Of a stretch of 31,121 nucleotides of DNA, positions 1 to 7,581 are shown piece after piece. The stretch comes from DATKEG01 sp035544515 (lineage in GTDB: Bacteria; Acidobacteriota; Vicinamibacteria; Fen-336): NCBI GenBank assembly GCA_035544515.1, contig DATKEG010000060.1:1-31121 (forward strand). Direction: 5' to 3'. Position 1 is the first letter of the stretch. Every line of letters begins with the position of its first letter. The notes below the pieces were generated by a model. That model worked only from the letters and a program-made list of their open reading frames with translations. It did no database searches and was not told where the DNA came from. The position numbers were made by a program, and so were the translations under genes.

Positions 1-98
1 TAGTCGTCCACCACCGACGACACATCCAGCACCTGGTGATCGGCCTTCATGAGACCCGGCCGCTCCCCGCCGCGCGCACCGACCCGCACCAGTCTCAC
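1..98 (-). CDS. Fumarylacetoacetate hydrolase family protein, N-terminal fragment
   Basis: Only the first 32 codons lie in the window; the gene continues past the left edge. Translation from a GTG at 98 gives VRLVRVGARGGERPGL followed by MKADHQVLDVSSVVDD. This matches the usual opening of FAH-family hydrolases/hydratases (a short strand, then a GxxGxERPGL turn and a D-x-S-x-V-V-D-D segment). The family cleaves C-C bonds in, or hydrates, 2-oxo acids during aromatic or sugar-acid breakdown; the catalytic metal site is outside the window. GTG is preferred over the in-frame ATG at 50 because a GAGGAGG ribosome site sits just upstream and the N-terminal family motif would otherwise be lost. A promoter lies directly upstream, so it is probably transcribed independently of the permeases. 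The substrate cannot be told from this fragment. Confidence 0.6.
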   Translation of the reverse strand, partial: MRLVRVGARGGERPGLMKADHQVLDVSSVVDD

Positions 99-121
99 TC
101 TCGCCTCCTCGGAACGCGGTG

Positions 122-151
122 AAACTAAGCCGGGCGCGCCCTGCTCGTCAA
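122..151 (-). promoter_or_regulatory. Sigma-70-type promoter of the FAH-family gene
   Basis: On the minus strand TTGACG (151-146, 5/6 to TTGACA), an 18-nt spacer and TAGTTT (127-122) precede the GTG start at 98. Transcription would begin near 115, giving a leader of about 17 nt that contains the GAGGAGG site. The -35 box overlaps the stop codon of the small open frame at 148-261. Confidence 0.5.
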
Positions 152-261
152 CCCGCCAGGCCGATGGCGACCCACTTCGCCAGCGGGCCCATGCCCTCGG
201 GGAACCCCGGCGGCGGAACGTCGTAGTGGGTGCCCAGTCGCCCAGGATGGTCACGCTTCAC
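148..261 (-). CDS. Possible 37-residue protein of unknown function
   Basis: A GTG-initiated frame begins 7 nt after the downstream permease's stop codon and ends inside the FAH promoter. It encodes 37 residues with a proline/glycine-rich middle (HYDVPPPGFPEGMG) and a short apolar end (LAKWVAIGLAG). The proline-rich, aromatic composition looks more protein-like than a chance frame in GC-rich DNA, but there is no clear ribosome site and I know of no family. It could be a genuine microprotein co-transcribed with the permeases, the decayed tail of a larger gene, or noncoding. Confidence is low. Confidence 0.25.
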   Translation of the reverse strand: MKRDHPGRLGTHYDVPPPGFPEGMGPLAKWVAIGLAG

Positions 262-268
262 GCCCGCG

Positions 269-1522
269 CTACTCGTACCGCAGCGACTCCACGGGATCGA
301 GTCGTGAGGCGCGCAGGGCCGGCACCAGCCCGCTGAGCGTCCCCACCACGACCAGGATGCCCGTGGCCACGAGCAGCGTGGCGGGCGAGAGGGCGAGGCG
401 GATGTCTCCCTTGCCGCTCGTGTCCTCGAAGAGCGGGCCCAGCAGCGGCATGGTGCCGGCGGCGGCCGCCACCAGCGGGGTGAGGAGCATGCCGACCACC
501 CCCCCGACGAGCGTGAGCACCAGCGCCTCGGCCAGGAACTGGACGCGGATGTGGCGGCGGCGCGCGCCCAGCGCGCGGCGCAGGCCGATCTCGCGGATGC
601 GCTCGTCCACCGACACCAGCATGATGTTCATCACGCCCACGCCGCCGATGCCCAGGGTGAGCGCGCCGACGAAGACGAGCAGCACCTGCAGGCCGATGGT
701 GATGCCGTCGATGATGGGCCGGAACTCCTCGCGCCCGAACATCTGGATGGCCCGCTTGTCCGTGGGCGAGAAGCGCTGGCGCTTGCCGATGGCGGCGCGC
801 ACCTGGTCCATGGCCTGGGGCTCGAACTGGGGCGCCACCGCCGAGAAGACGAAGGTGGCGGCGTAGCGCGCGTCCCACAGGTCCGCGGCCGCGGTGTAGG
901 GGATCCAGCACGATTCGTCGTCGCTCGTGAAGTAGTTGCTGAGCTGCAGCTTCCGGTCCATCACCCCGACCACGATGAAGCGCGCGCCCGCGATGAGCAC
1001 CGTCTCCCCCACCGCCGGGCGGCCGCCGAAGAGCTTCTCGCGCAGGCGCCCGCCCAGGAACACGACCTTGCGGCGCTCCAGGAAGTCCTCGGGGCTGATC
1101 CAGCGCCCGTCCCCGGCCACCTCGTTGCGGATCTCGCCGTACTCCGGGTACACCCCGCGGATGGCGGTGTTGGCCAGGCGGTCGCCGTAGGCGATGGACA
1201 GCCAGCGCACGGTCTCCAGGCTGGACAGCTTCACCATGGTGGCCTCGGCCCGCACCGCCTCGAGGTCTTCCCTCTCGAAGCGGATCGGGCGGCCCGCCCG
1301 CTCCCCGCCGGCCTGCTCGCTGGTCTGGCCCGGCCAGGCCACCACCGCGCTCTTGCCGAAGGCTTCGAAGGCGCGGACCAGCACCGCGCGGAACCCGCTG
1401 CCGTACGCCATCAACACGGTGACGGCCACGATGCCCCACACGATGCCGAGCATGGTGAGCGCGCTGCGCGTGCGGTTGCGCTGGAGGGCGTCCCAGGCCT
1501 GCCGGAGGACCTCGCCCAGCAT
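269..1522 (-). CDS. MacB/FtsX-type ABC transporter permease, second of a tandem pair
   Basis: A 417-residue integral membrane permease with the MacB topology: one N-terminal membrane helix (about residues 20-45, after NRTRSALTMLGI), a large periplasmic MacB_PCD domain, then three C-terminal helices. Seen motifs include LFGGRPAVGET in the periplasmic domain, GGVGVMNIMLVSV in the second helix, EIGLRRALGA (the coupling-helix region that contacts the ATPase), and the terminal ASRLDPVESLRYE. The start is ATG 1522, overlapping the upstream permease's stop as TGATG, so the two are translationally coupled. The family exports peptides, lipoproteins or drugs as a mechanotransmission pump with a MacA-like adaptor and a separate or fused ATPase. 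No ATPase domain is present here. Function as an ABC-exporter permease is well supported; the substrate is unknown. Confidence 0.9.
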   Translation of the reverse strand: MLGEVLRQAWDALQRNRTRSALTMLGIVWGIVAVTVLMAYGSGFRAVLVRAFEAFGKSAVVAWPGQTSEQAGGERAGRPIRFEREDLEAVRAEATMVKLSSLETVRWLSIAYGDRLANTAIRGVYPEYGEIRNEVAGDGRWISPEDFLERRKVVFLGGRLREKLFGGRPAVGETVLIAGARFIVVGVMDRKLQLSNYFTSDDESCWIPYTAAADLWDARYAATFVFSAVAPQFEPQAMDQVRAAIGKRQRFSPTDKRAIQMFGREEFRPIIDGITIGLQVLLVFVGALTLGIGGVGVMNIMLVSVDERIREIGLRRALGARRRHIRVQFLAEALVLTLVGGVVGMLLTPLVAAAAGTMPLLGPLFEDTSGKGDIRLALSPATLLVATGILVVVGTLSGLVPALRASRLDPVESLRYE

Positions 1523-2781
1523 CAGCCCCCCACTTCCTGCCGGAGCGCCTCGATGGGGTCCACGGAGGCGGCGCGGCTGGCCGGATACAGCGCGGAGAGC
1601 AGGGCCACGGTGCCCAAAACCGCGAAGGACAGAAGCGCGGACGACCACGTGGGCAGGAGGCCGGCGAAGAACGCGGGCATGGGCAGGAGGTTCACGAGCG
1701 CGCAGAGACCGTAGGCCACGCCCAGGCCCAGCCCGCCGCTGATGCCGACCACGATCGCGGTCTCCACGAAGAACTGCCGCACGATCGACCGCCGGGTGGC
1801 GCCCACGGCCTTGCGCACGCCGATCTCGCGCGTGCGCTCGCGCACCGCCACCAGCATCACGTTCATGACGCCGATGCCGCCGATGAAGAGCGTGGCCAGG
1901 CCGACCGCGCCCAGGAAGTGCTTCATGCCGTCGGTCATGGTGCGGAAGGCCTTGGCCTCCTCCACCGTGTCCCAGATGCCGGCGGCCTCCTTGTCGAGCG
2001 GATCGAAGCCGTGGATGCGCGCCAGCGCCTGCCGCGTCTCCCGCTTGCAGCCCTCGTGGTGGGCGACCGAGCGCGGCACCACGAGCAGGCGGTCCACGGA
2101 GTTCGGGGTGGCCGGAGGGCGGTTCGGGAAGTCGCGCAGGATCGTGGCGAAGGGGATGAACACCTTCGCGATGTCGCGCCCGTCGTAGCTCGAGTCCTGC
2201 TCCTTGTGCCGCATGACCCCCACGACCGTGTACGGGAAGTCGCCCACCCGGATGGTCTCGCCCACGGCGGGGCGGCCGCCGAAGAGCTGCTTCTTCGCGT
2301 CGCTGCCCAGGAAGGCCACGCGCCGCGTGTGGGCCTCGTCGTCCCCGTTGAGGTAGCGGCCCTCCGCCACGGGGATGCTGCGCACCTCGCCGAAGGGCGG
2401 CAGCGATCCGGTGACGAGCAGCGCCCCGCTGTTGTGGGCGCTGCGCACGGCCGCGCCGCCGCGGCCCAGCTCCGGCAGCACGTACCGGCAGGAGGGCGAC
2501 TGCTCCTGCACGGCCAGGTAGTCGCCCGCTTCCCATCGCACCTGCCGCCCCGCGCGCGTGCCGCCGGCCTGCAGGCTGGTGCGGCCGGCGAACACGATCA
2601 TGATGTCCTTGCCGAACTGCTCGGCCACCCTGGCCTGCCCCACGCGCAAGCCTTCTCCCGCCGCCACCATCAGGGTGATGGAGACGATCCCCCAGGCGAT
2701 GCCGAACATGGTGAGCGCCGTGCGCAGCTTGTGCGCGGAGAGCGTGCGCAGCGTGTCGCGGAGGAGGTCGCCGAAGGACAT
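1522..2781 (-). CDS. MacB/FtsX-type ABC transporter permease, first of a tandem pair
   Basis: A 419-residue paralogue of the next gene with the same layout: helix 1 near residues 20-45 (after AHKLRTALTMFGIAWG), a periplasmic MacB_PCD domain carrying LFGGRPAVGET, then IGGIGVMNVMLVAV, REIGVRKAVGA and the closing SRAASVDPIEALRQE. ATG at 2781 is preceded by TAAGG at suitable spacing. The order adaptor, permease, permease suggests that the two form a heterodimer in the inner membrane and work with the adaptor encoded at 2910-4079. The ATP-binding subunit must come from elsewhere or be dispensable. The 128-bp gap upstream of this gene holds a large inverted repeat, which could lower or tune expression of the permeases relative to the adaptor. 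Confidence 0.9.
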   Translation of the reverse strand: MSFGDLLRDTLRTLSAHKLRTALTMFGIAWGIVSITLMVAAGEGLRVGQARVAEQFGKDIMIVFAGRTSLQAGGTRAGRQVRWEAGDYLAVQEQSPSCRYVLPELGRGGAAVRSAHNSGALLVTGSLPPFGEVRSIPVAEGRYLNGDDEAHTRRVAFLGSDAKKQLFGGRPAVGETIRVGDFPYTVVGVMRHKEQDSSYDGRDIAKVFIPFATILRDFPNRPPATPNSVDRLLVVPRSVAHHEGCKRETRQALARIHGFDPLDKEAAGIWDTVEEAKAFRTMTDGMKHFLGAVGLATLFIGGIGVMNVMLVAVRERTREIGVRKAVGATRRSIVRQFFVETAIVVGISGGLGLGVAYGLCALVNLLPMPAFFAGLLPTWSSALLSFAVLGTVALLSALYPASRAASVDPIEALRQEVGG

Positions 2782-2799
2782 GCCTTACATCCGGAATGC

Positions 2800-2890
2800 G
2801 ACGCCCTTCGCTCCGCGTCCTTCTTCGGCACTCGCGCGGCGGCGGATGAACCGCCGCCCACGCGCAAGGAAACGCTCCGCTGCGGGCGTC
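2800..2890. repeat. 91-bp extended imperfect palindrome between adaptor and permease genes
   Basis: Three nested stems can be read: GACGCCC (2800-2806) with GGGCGTC (2884-2890); GCGTCCTT (2815-2822) with AAGGA, an AA bulge and CGC (2866-2875); and a perfect inner stem GGCGGCGG (2838-2845), loop ATGAA, CCGCCGCC (2851-2858). There is no T-run on either side, so it is not a classical intrinsic terminator. As RNA it could be a processing or attenuation signal inside the operon. As DNA it resembles REP/BIME-type extragenic palindromes. Confidence 0.55.
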
Positions 2891-2909
2891 GAACCCGGGC
2901 GTAGCAGCC

Positions 2910-4079
2910 TCATTGCAGGACGACCTTGTCGCCCTCCTTGACGCCTTCGGCGGAGACGACCTCGGTCTTGACGCCGTTCGAGATACCGATCTGCGCGGCC
3001 ACCTTGCGCCGGCCGTTCTCACCCTTGGGGTCCGGGACCTCCAGGAAGGTCTGGCGGTCCTTGTCGTAGACCACGGCGGCTTCCGGCACCAGGAGCACGT
3101 CCTTTTTCTCTTCCCGGATCAGCTCGGCGTTGGCGCTCATGTTGGCCTTGAGCTCGCCGGACGGGTTCTCGATGGAGACCTTGACCTCGAAGGTGGTGAC
3201 GTTGTCCTTCTCCTCGCCCATGGGCGAGATCTTGGTGACCTTGCCTTCGAACTTCCGCTCCTTGAACGCCTCCACCGTGATGCGGGCCGGCTGGCCCGTC
3301 CACACCTTCCCGATGTCGGCCTCGTCCACCTTGCCGCGCACGTACACGCTGCTCGTGTCGCCCAGCATCATCACCAGGGTGGCCTGCGAGCCGAGCACGA
3401 GGATGGAGCTGACGGCGTCGCCCTCCTCCACGTCGCGCGAGAGCACGATGCCGTTCATCGGGCTCACGATCGTCGAGTTGCGCAGGTCGGTGACGGCGCG
3501 TTCGAGGGCGGCGCGCGCGCGCGCCACCTCCGCCCGGTTCACCGACACGTTGCCCGCCGCCGCCCGCTGCTTGTTCAGCCCGAGCTGGTAGTCCTTCTCC
3601 GCGTCGTCGCGCAGGGAGGGCGCGATGAGGCCCTGCTGGAAGAGGCTGTGAGCGCGCTCGGCCGCCGATTTCAGGAACGGCAGGTCGGTCCCTTGCGCCT
3701 CCACCTGCGAGCGCTCGAGGGAGGCTTGCGCGGAGAGCCGCATGGCCTCCAGCTCCCGCACCCGCGCCTGCAGCTCTTCCTTGTCGAGCTCGACGAGGAT
3801 CTGGCCCTGCCGCACGGGGTCGCCGTAGTCGGCCAGGATGCGCTCGACGATCCCGCTGGCCTTGCTCTTCACCTCGACCTTGGTGAGGGGCTGGATCTTC
3901 CCCGTGGCCACCACGGAGCGCGCGATCTCGCCCTTCTCGACCGCGGCGAGCTTCGAGGGGTCCACCTCCGCCTTGGAGCGGGACGCGGAGACGAGCCCAC
4001 CCACGATCAGGAGGACGAGGAAGGCCCCGGACGCGATGAAGATGCGGCGGCGGCGCTGGCGGCGATCATTACCGTTCAT
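2910..4079 (-). CDS. MacA/HlyD-type periplasmic adaptor subunit
   Basis: A 389-residue membrane-fusion protein. The N terminus is highly basic (RRQRRRR) and followed by one membrane anchor (about residues 13-32). The first lipoyl half (GKIQPLTKVEVKSKASG, through DYGDPVRQGQ) lies at about 55-95, a coiled-coil hairpin rich in E, R and A at about 100-200, and the second lipoyl half (TIVSPMNGIVLSRDVEEGD) near 203-223, followed by beta-barrel and membrane-proximal domains. Such adaptors link an inner-membrane MacB-like transporter to a TolC-type outer-membrane channel. It is the first gene of the block that continues with the two permeases. The start ATG 4079 has a GGGAGGGG site rather far upstream (about 12 nt), so translation may be modest. 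No outer-membrane factor is encoded nearby. Confidence 0.92.
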   Translation of the reverse strand: MNGNDRRQRRRRIFIASGAFLVLLIVGGLVSASRSKAEVDPSKLAAVEKGEIARSVVATGKIQPLTKVEVKSKASGIVERILADYGDPVRQGQILVELDKEELQARVRELEAMRLSAQASLERSQVEAQGTDLPFLKSAAERAHSLFQQGLIAPSLRDDAEKDYQLGLNKQRAAAGNVSVNRAEVARARAALERAVTDLRNSTIVSPMNGIVLSRDVEEGDAVSSILVLGSQATLVMMLGDTSSVYVRGKVDEADIGKVWTGQPARITVEAFKERKFEGKVTKISPMGEEKDNVTTFEVKVSIENPSGELKANMSANAELIREEKKDVLLVPEAAVVYDKDRQTFLEVPDPKGENGRRKVAAQIGISNGVKTEVVSAEGVKEGDKVVLQ

Positions 4080-4197
4080 TCTGGTGGAGGCCCCTCCCGG
4101 CTCACTGGATGGAACGTGCGAGCCTCACCCAGGGTTCCCGCAATAGGCCGTCCCCCTAAGCCAAGGCTCATGTACGATGTCCGGAGGGGAGGCGACC

Positions 4198-4440
4198 ATG
4201 GGATCGCGCGCCAAGACGATCAAGAAGGCCGGCCGGAGAGTCGCGGAGGCCGCTGGCGCGGCCGTTTCCGGCGCACGACGCCGGGTGCGCCGGGCCGTGG
4301 CGCGGCGCCGGCTGAAGAAGGCGGTGCGTCGAACGGGAGAGACGCTCAAGGTGGCGGGCAAGGCCGCGGCCGTCGCCGGCCTGGCCGCGGGCGCCCAGGC
4401 CGCGGCCCGCGAGATCCGGCGGCGGCGTGGCGGGGCGTAG
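4198..4440 (+). CDS. Small, strongly basic protein, possibly nucleic-acid binding
   Basis: An 80-residue protein with about 25 Arg/Lys and only three Glu, arranged as short basic clusters (KKAGRR, ARRRVRRAVARRRLKKAVRR, REIRRRR) separated by Ala/Gly/Val stretches. I chose ATG 4198 over the in-frame ATG at 4177 because a GGAGGGGAGG ribosome site lies directly before 4198. Codon use is strongly G/C at third positions, as in neighbours. It has no Cys and no signal peptide. The composition recalls bacterial histone-H1-like or other nucleoid or RNA-binding proteins, but the Ala-rich stretch at about residues 50-69 could also be a membrane-active amphipathic helix. It is a single-gene unit between two minus-strand operons. 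The family is not recognised; function is inferred from composition only. Confidence 0.6.
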   Translation: MGSRAKTIKKAGRRVAEAAGAAVSGARRRVRRAVARRRLKKAVRRTGETLKVAGKAAAVAGLAAGAQAAAREIRRRRGGA

Positions 4441-4488
4441 TCGAACGGCGACGTTGACCACAACCAACGAGAGACGTCCCCGTCGAAC

Positions 4489-7400
4489 CTAAGGGTTCGT
4501 CGACGCGGTCGAGGCCAGGGCGGGTGACGCCGCTTCGGCCGGGGCCCCCGCCCGCCAGGTCCGCCCCATCCACAGCGCCAGGCTCTCGACGCCGTAGCTG
4601 ATGTAGGGCAGCACGATGAGCGTGAGGGCGGTCGAGCTGAGAAGGCCGCCCATCACCGTGCGCGCCAGCGGGTAGTAATACGCCCAGCCGCCCATGCCCG
4701 TCTTCCCCAGGGCCAGGGGCAGGAGCCCGAGCACGGTGGTGAGCGCGGTCATGAGGATGGGCCGCAGGCGGTCGCGGCCGGCCAGGAAGATCGCCTCCTC
4801 GCGCCCCTGGCCCTCACGCCGGTAGTGGTTGACGCGGTCGAGCAGCACGATGCCGTTGTTGACCACGATGCCCATGAGGATCAGCACGCCCATGTTCGCC
4901 ATCAGGTTGAACGGCGTGCCCGTCACCGTGAGCAGCCAGGTGGCGCCCACCAGCGAGAAGGGGATGGAGAAGAGGATGGCGAAGGGCTGGGCCAGGGACT
5001 CGAAGAGCGAGGCCATCACGATGTAGACCAGGGCCAGGGCCAGGAGGTAGTTGAGCAGCATCTGCTTGCCCTCCTCCCCCTGCTCCTGGATGCGGTCGTT
5101 GAACGACCAGGTGATGCCCGGCGGCAGGCCCAGCGAGTCCATCATGGCCGCGATCTTCTCGCGCGTGGGGCCGAAGTTCTTGCCCTCGAAGGTGGCGCGC
5201 ACCTGCGCGCGGATCTTGCGGTTCTCGCGCTCGATGGACTGCGCGCGCGGCACCACCTGGAAGTCGGCCACCTCGGAGAGCTGCACCGGCCTGCCCTCGC
5301 GGTTGGTGACCACGAGCTGCCGGAGGTCCTCGAGGTTCTCGCGGTCCTCCAGGGCGAGGGCCAGGTTGATCTCGACCTCGCGCTCCCCCGCGTTGAAGCG
5401 CGCCAGGCGCATGCCGCCCAGCGTGAACCCGAACATCTCGGCCATGTCGCCGGGGGCCAGGCCCAGCCGCCGCGCGCGCTCGCTGTCGAGCTTGGCCTGG
5501 ATCTCGCGCCGCCCGCGCCGGGCGGAGGTGACGACGTCCTCGACGTCCTCGACCGCCTCCAGGCGCTGCGCCACCGTCTCGCTCCAGCGGTTCAAGCCCT
5601 CCACGTCGTTGCCGAACAGCCTGACCGAGAAATAGGTCGTGGACCCGCCCTCCTCGGAGTCGTTGTCGAAGAACACTCGGGTCCCGGGCACCGCGGGCAT
5701 GGCCGCGCGCACCTTCTTCCGCAGCTCCTTGAGGAACGAGTCCGAGAGGTCCTCCTGGCTCAGGACGACGATGGTCATGGCCTGGTTCTCGCCGTAGAAC
5801 GAGTAGAGGTCGCGGACGAGGAACTCCTCCTTGTGCGCCCACAGGAAGTCCTCGACCTGCCGCACCTTGCGTTCGGCCTCGGACTTGTACACGAAGTCGG
5901 CGAACTCGTACTGCAGGCGCAGCCGGCGGTTGACGCCGCCGGAGAAAGTGCTCGTCTCCACCAGCTTCAGCGGGAAGGGCAGGAAGCCCACGACCAGGCT
6001 GCCCACCACGATGGCGAAGGTCCAGCCCTTGTGCCGGAACGTCCAGCGCAGCGCCCGCACGTAACGGTCCTCGAGCCAGCGGATGGAGGGCGGCTCCACC
6101 GGCGAGCGCGAGGGCAGGAGCCAGGCCGCCATCAGCGGGATGAGCAGCAGCGAGACCACCAGGCTGGAGATGAGCGCCACCGAGATCGTGAACCCCGCCT
6201 CGCCGAGCATGATGGTGATGTTCGTCTTCTGGCCCACGATCAGGGGCAGGAAGACGATCACGCTGGTGAGGGTGGACGCCGTGATGGCCATGGCCACCTC
6301 GGAGCCGCCCCAGAGCGCGGCCTTCCTGGCGTCGGGCTCGTCGCGGTGCTTGCGGTCGATCGACTCCAGCACCACGATGGCATTGTCCACCAGCATCCCC
6401 ACGCCGAGCATGAGGCCCATCATGGAGAGGACGTTCAGGCTGCGGCCCGCGAAGTACATGACGGCGGTGGTGGCGAGCAGGGAGAGGGGGATGGCCCCGG
6501 CCACGATCAGGGTGGAGTCCCAGCGCCGGAGGAAGAAGAAGAGGACGAGGATGGCCAGGCCCGCGCCCTGCAGCCCCGCGCTGGAGAGGCCCTCGATGCC
6601 GGCCCGGATCTCCCGCGCCTGGTCCTCCCACACGAACAGGTTCACGCCCTTGAGCAGGGGGTCGGACGCGATCTCTTCGCGGATGACCTTCTGCACCGCC
6701 TCCACCGTCTGCACGGTGTTGGCCGTCGACTCCTTGAACACGTCGAGGCCGACCGCCTTCTCCCGGTTGAGGCGGCGGCCGAAGTCGATGGGCGGCTCCT
6801 CGTAGCGCAGGTCGGCGATGTCGCCCAGGCGCAGGCCCTGGTCGTTGACCGCGAGCGTGCGCAGCTCGTCCAGGCTGCGCAGCGCGCCCAGCGCGCGCGC
6901 CGAGTAGCGCTTGCCGTCGTCGCTCACGGTGCCGAGCGCGAGCGTGGCGTTGGCCGAGGCCAGCCGCGGCACGAGCTGGCCGAGGTCCACCCGGTGCTCC
7001 TTGAGCTTGGCCAGGCGGAGGTCCACGAAGATCTCGCGGGGCAACACGCCCCCGAGGTCCACCCGCGCCACCCCGGGCACGCGGCGGATGCGGTTGGCGA
7101 TGCGCGTCTCCAGCAGGTCGTAGTTCTGGGAGAGGTCCACGCCCGCGGCGGAGACGCGGGCCTGGATCACGGGGATGTCGTTGGTGTTGAACGAGAACAC
7201 CTGGATGTCCTCGATGTCGGCGGGCAACGAGGCGCGGGCCTGGTCCAGCTTCTCGCGCACCAGCATCCGGATGACGTCGAGCTCCAGGCCCCACTGGAAC
7301 TCCATGTAGACCTCGCAGGCGTCCGCGTTGGAGAAGGACCGCATCTTCTTGACGTCGGGCAGGGTGGCGAAGGCCTCCTCCAGCGGCCGCGCGATCGTCT

Positions 7401-7581
7401 TCTCGACCTGGGTGGGGTTGGAGTTCGGGTAGGGCACGCGCACGCCCACGAAGGGGATGTCCAGCGTGGGCAGGAACGCCAGGGGCAGGCGGGAGGCGCT
7501 GATGCCGCCCAGCACGATCAGCGACACGAGCAGCATGAACGCGGTGACCGGCCGGTGGACGGCGAGGCGCGGCAGGTTCAT
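4489..7581 (-). CDS. RND efflux pump inner-membrane subunit (HAE1 type), second of pair
   Basis: A 1030-residue AcrB-superfamily proton-driven exporter, of typical family length. It opens with the classic MNLPRLAVHRPVTAFML, then periplasmic porter segments (FLPTLDIPFVGVRVPYPNSN, PLEEAF), TM4 with GMLVDNAIVVLES near residue 400, a second porter half, and TM10 with GIVVNNGIVLLDRVN near residue 908. AcrB has Asp407/Asp408 and Lys940 at the proton relay. Here the pairs read Asp-Asn and Asn-Asn, as in SwrC-like RND proteins. The start ATG 7581 overlaps the stop of the upstream pump gene by 4 nt (ATGA), implying coupled synthesis of two unlike subunits, as in MdtB/MdtC. The stop codon lies in the loop of a small CGAACC/GGTTCG hairpin (4484-4499). 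Substrates are probably amphiphilic small molecules; they cannot be specified. Confidence 0.93.
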   Translation of the reverse strand: MNLPRLAVHRPVTAFMLLVSLIVLGGISASRLPLAFLPTLDIPFVGVRVPYPNSNPTQVEKTIARPLEEAFATLPDVKKMRSFSNADACEVYMEFQWGLELDVIRMLVREKLDQARASLPADIEDIQVFSFNTNDIPVIQARVSAAGVDLSQNYDLLETRIANRIRRVPGVARVDLGGVLPREIFVDLRLAKLKEHRVDLGQLVPRLASANATLALGTVSDDGKRYSARALGALRSLDELRTLAVNDQGLRLGDIADLRYEEPPIDFGRRLNREKAVGLDVFKESTANTVQTVEAVQKVIREEIASDPLLKGVNLFVWEDQAREIRAGIEGLSSAGLQGAGLAILVLFFFLRRWDSTLIVAGAIPLSLLATTAVMYFAGRSLNVLSMMGLMLGVGMLVDNAIVVLESIDRKHRDEPDARKAALWGGSEVAMAITASTLTSVIVFLPLIVGQKTNITIMLGEAGFTISVALISSLVVSLLLIPLMAAWLLPSRSPVEPPSIRWLEDRYVRALRWTFRHKGWTFAIVVGSLVVGFLPFPLKLVETSTFSGGVNRRLRLQYEFADFVYKSEAERKVRQVEDFLWAHKEEFLVRDLYSFYGENQAMTIVVLSQEDLSDSFLKELRKKVRAAMPAVPGTRVFFDNDSEEGGSTTYFSVRLFGNDVEGLNRWSETVAQRLEAVEDVEDVVTSARRGRREIQAKLDSERARRLGLAPGDMAEMFGFTLGGMRLARFNAGEREVEINLALALEDRENLEDLRQLVVTNREGRPVQLSEVADFQVVPRAQSIERENRKIRAQVRATFEGKNFGPTREKIAAMMDSLGLPPGITWSFNDRIQEQGEEGKQMLLNYLLALALVYIVMASLFESLAQPFAILFSIPFSLVGATWLLTVTGTPFNLMANMGVLILMGIVVNNGIVLLDRVNHYRREGQGREEAIFLAGRDRLRPILMTALTTVLGLLPLALGKTGMGGWAYYYPLARTVMGGLLSSTALTLIVLPYISYGVESLALWMGRTWRAGAPAEAASPALASTASTNP

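Noticed and set aside
269..3022. Continuous 917-codon minus-strand frame
   Set aside because: Only 269-1522 is the permease. The rest runs in another frame over the upstream permease and the palindromic gap and has no family motif.
4484..4499. CGAACC/GGTTCG hairpin at the RND operon stop as a terminator
   Set aside because: It has only six base pairs, no T-run, and the stop codon is in the loop; too weak to call.
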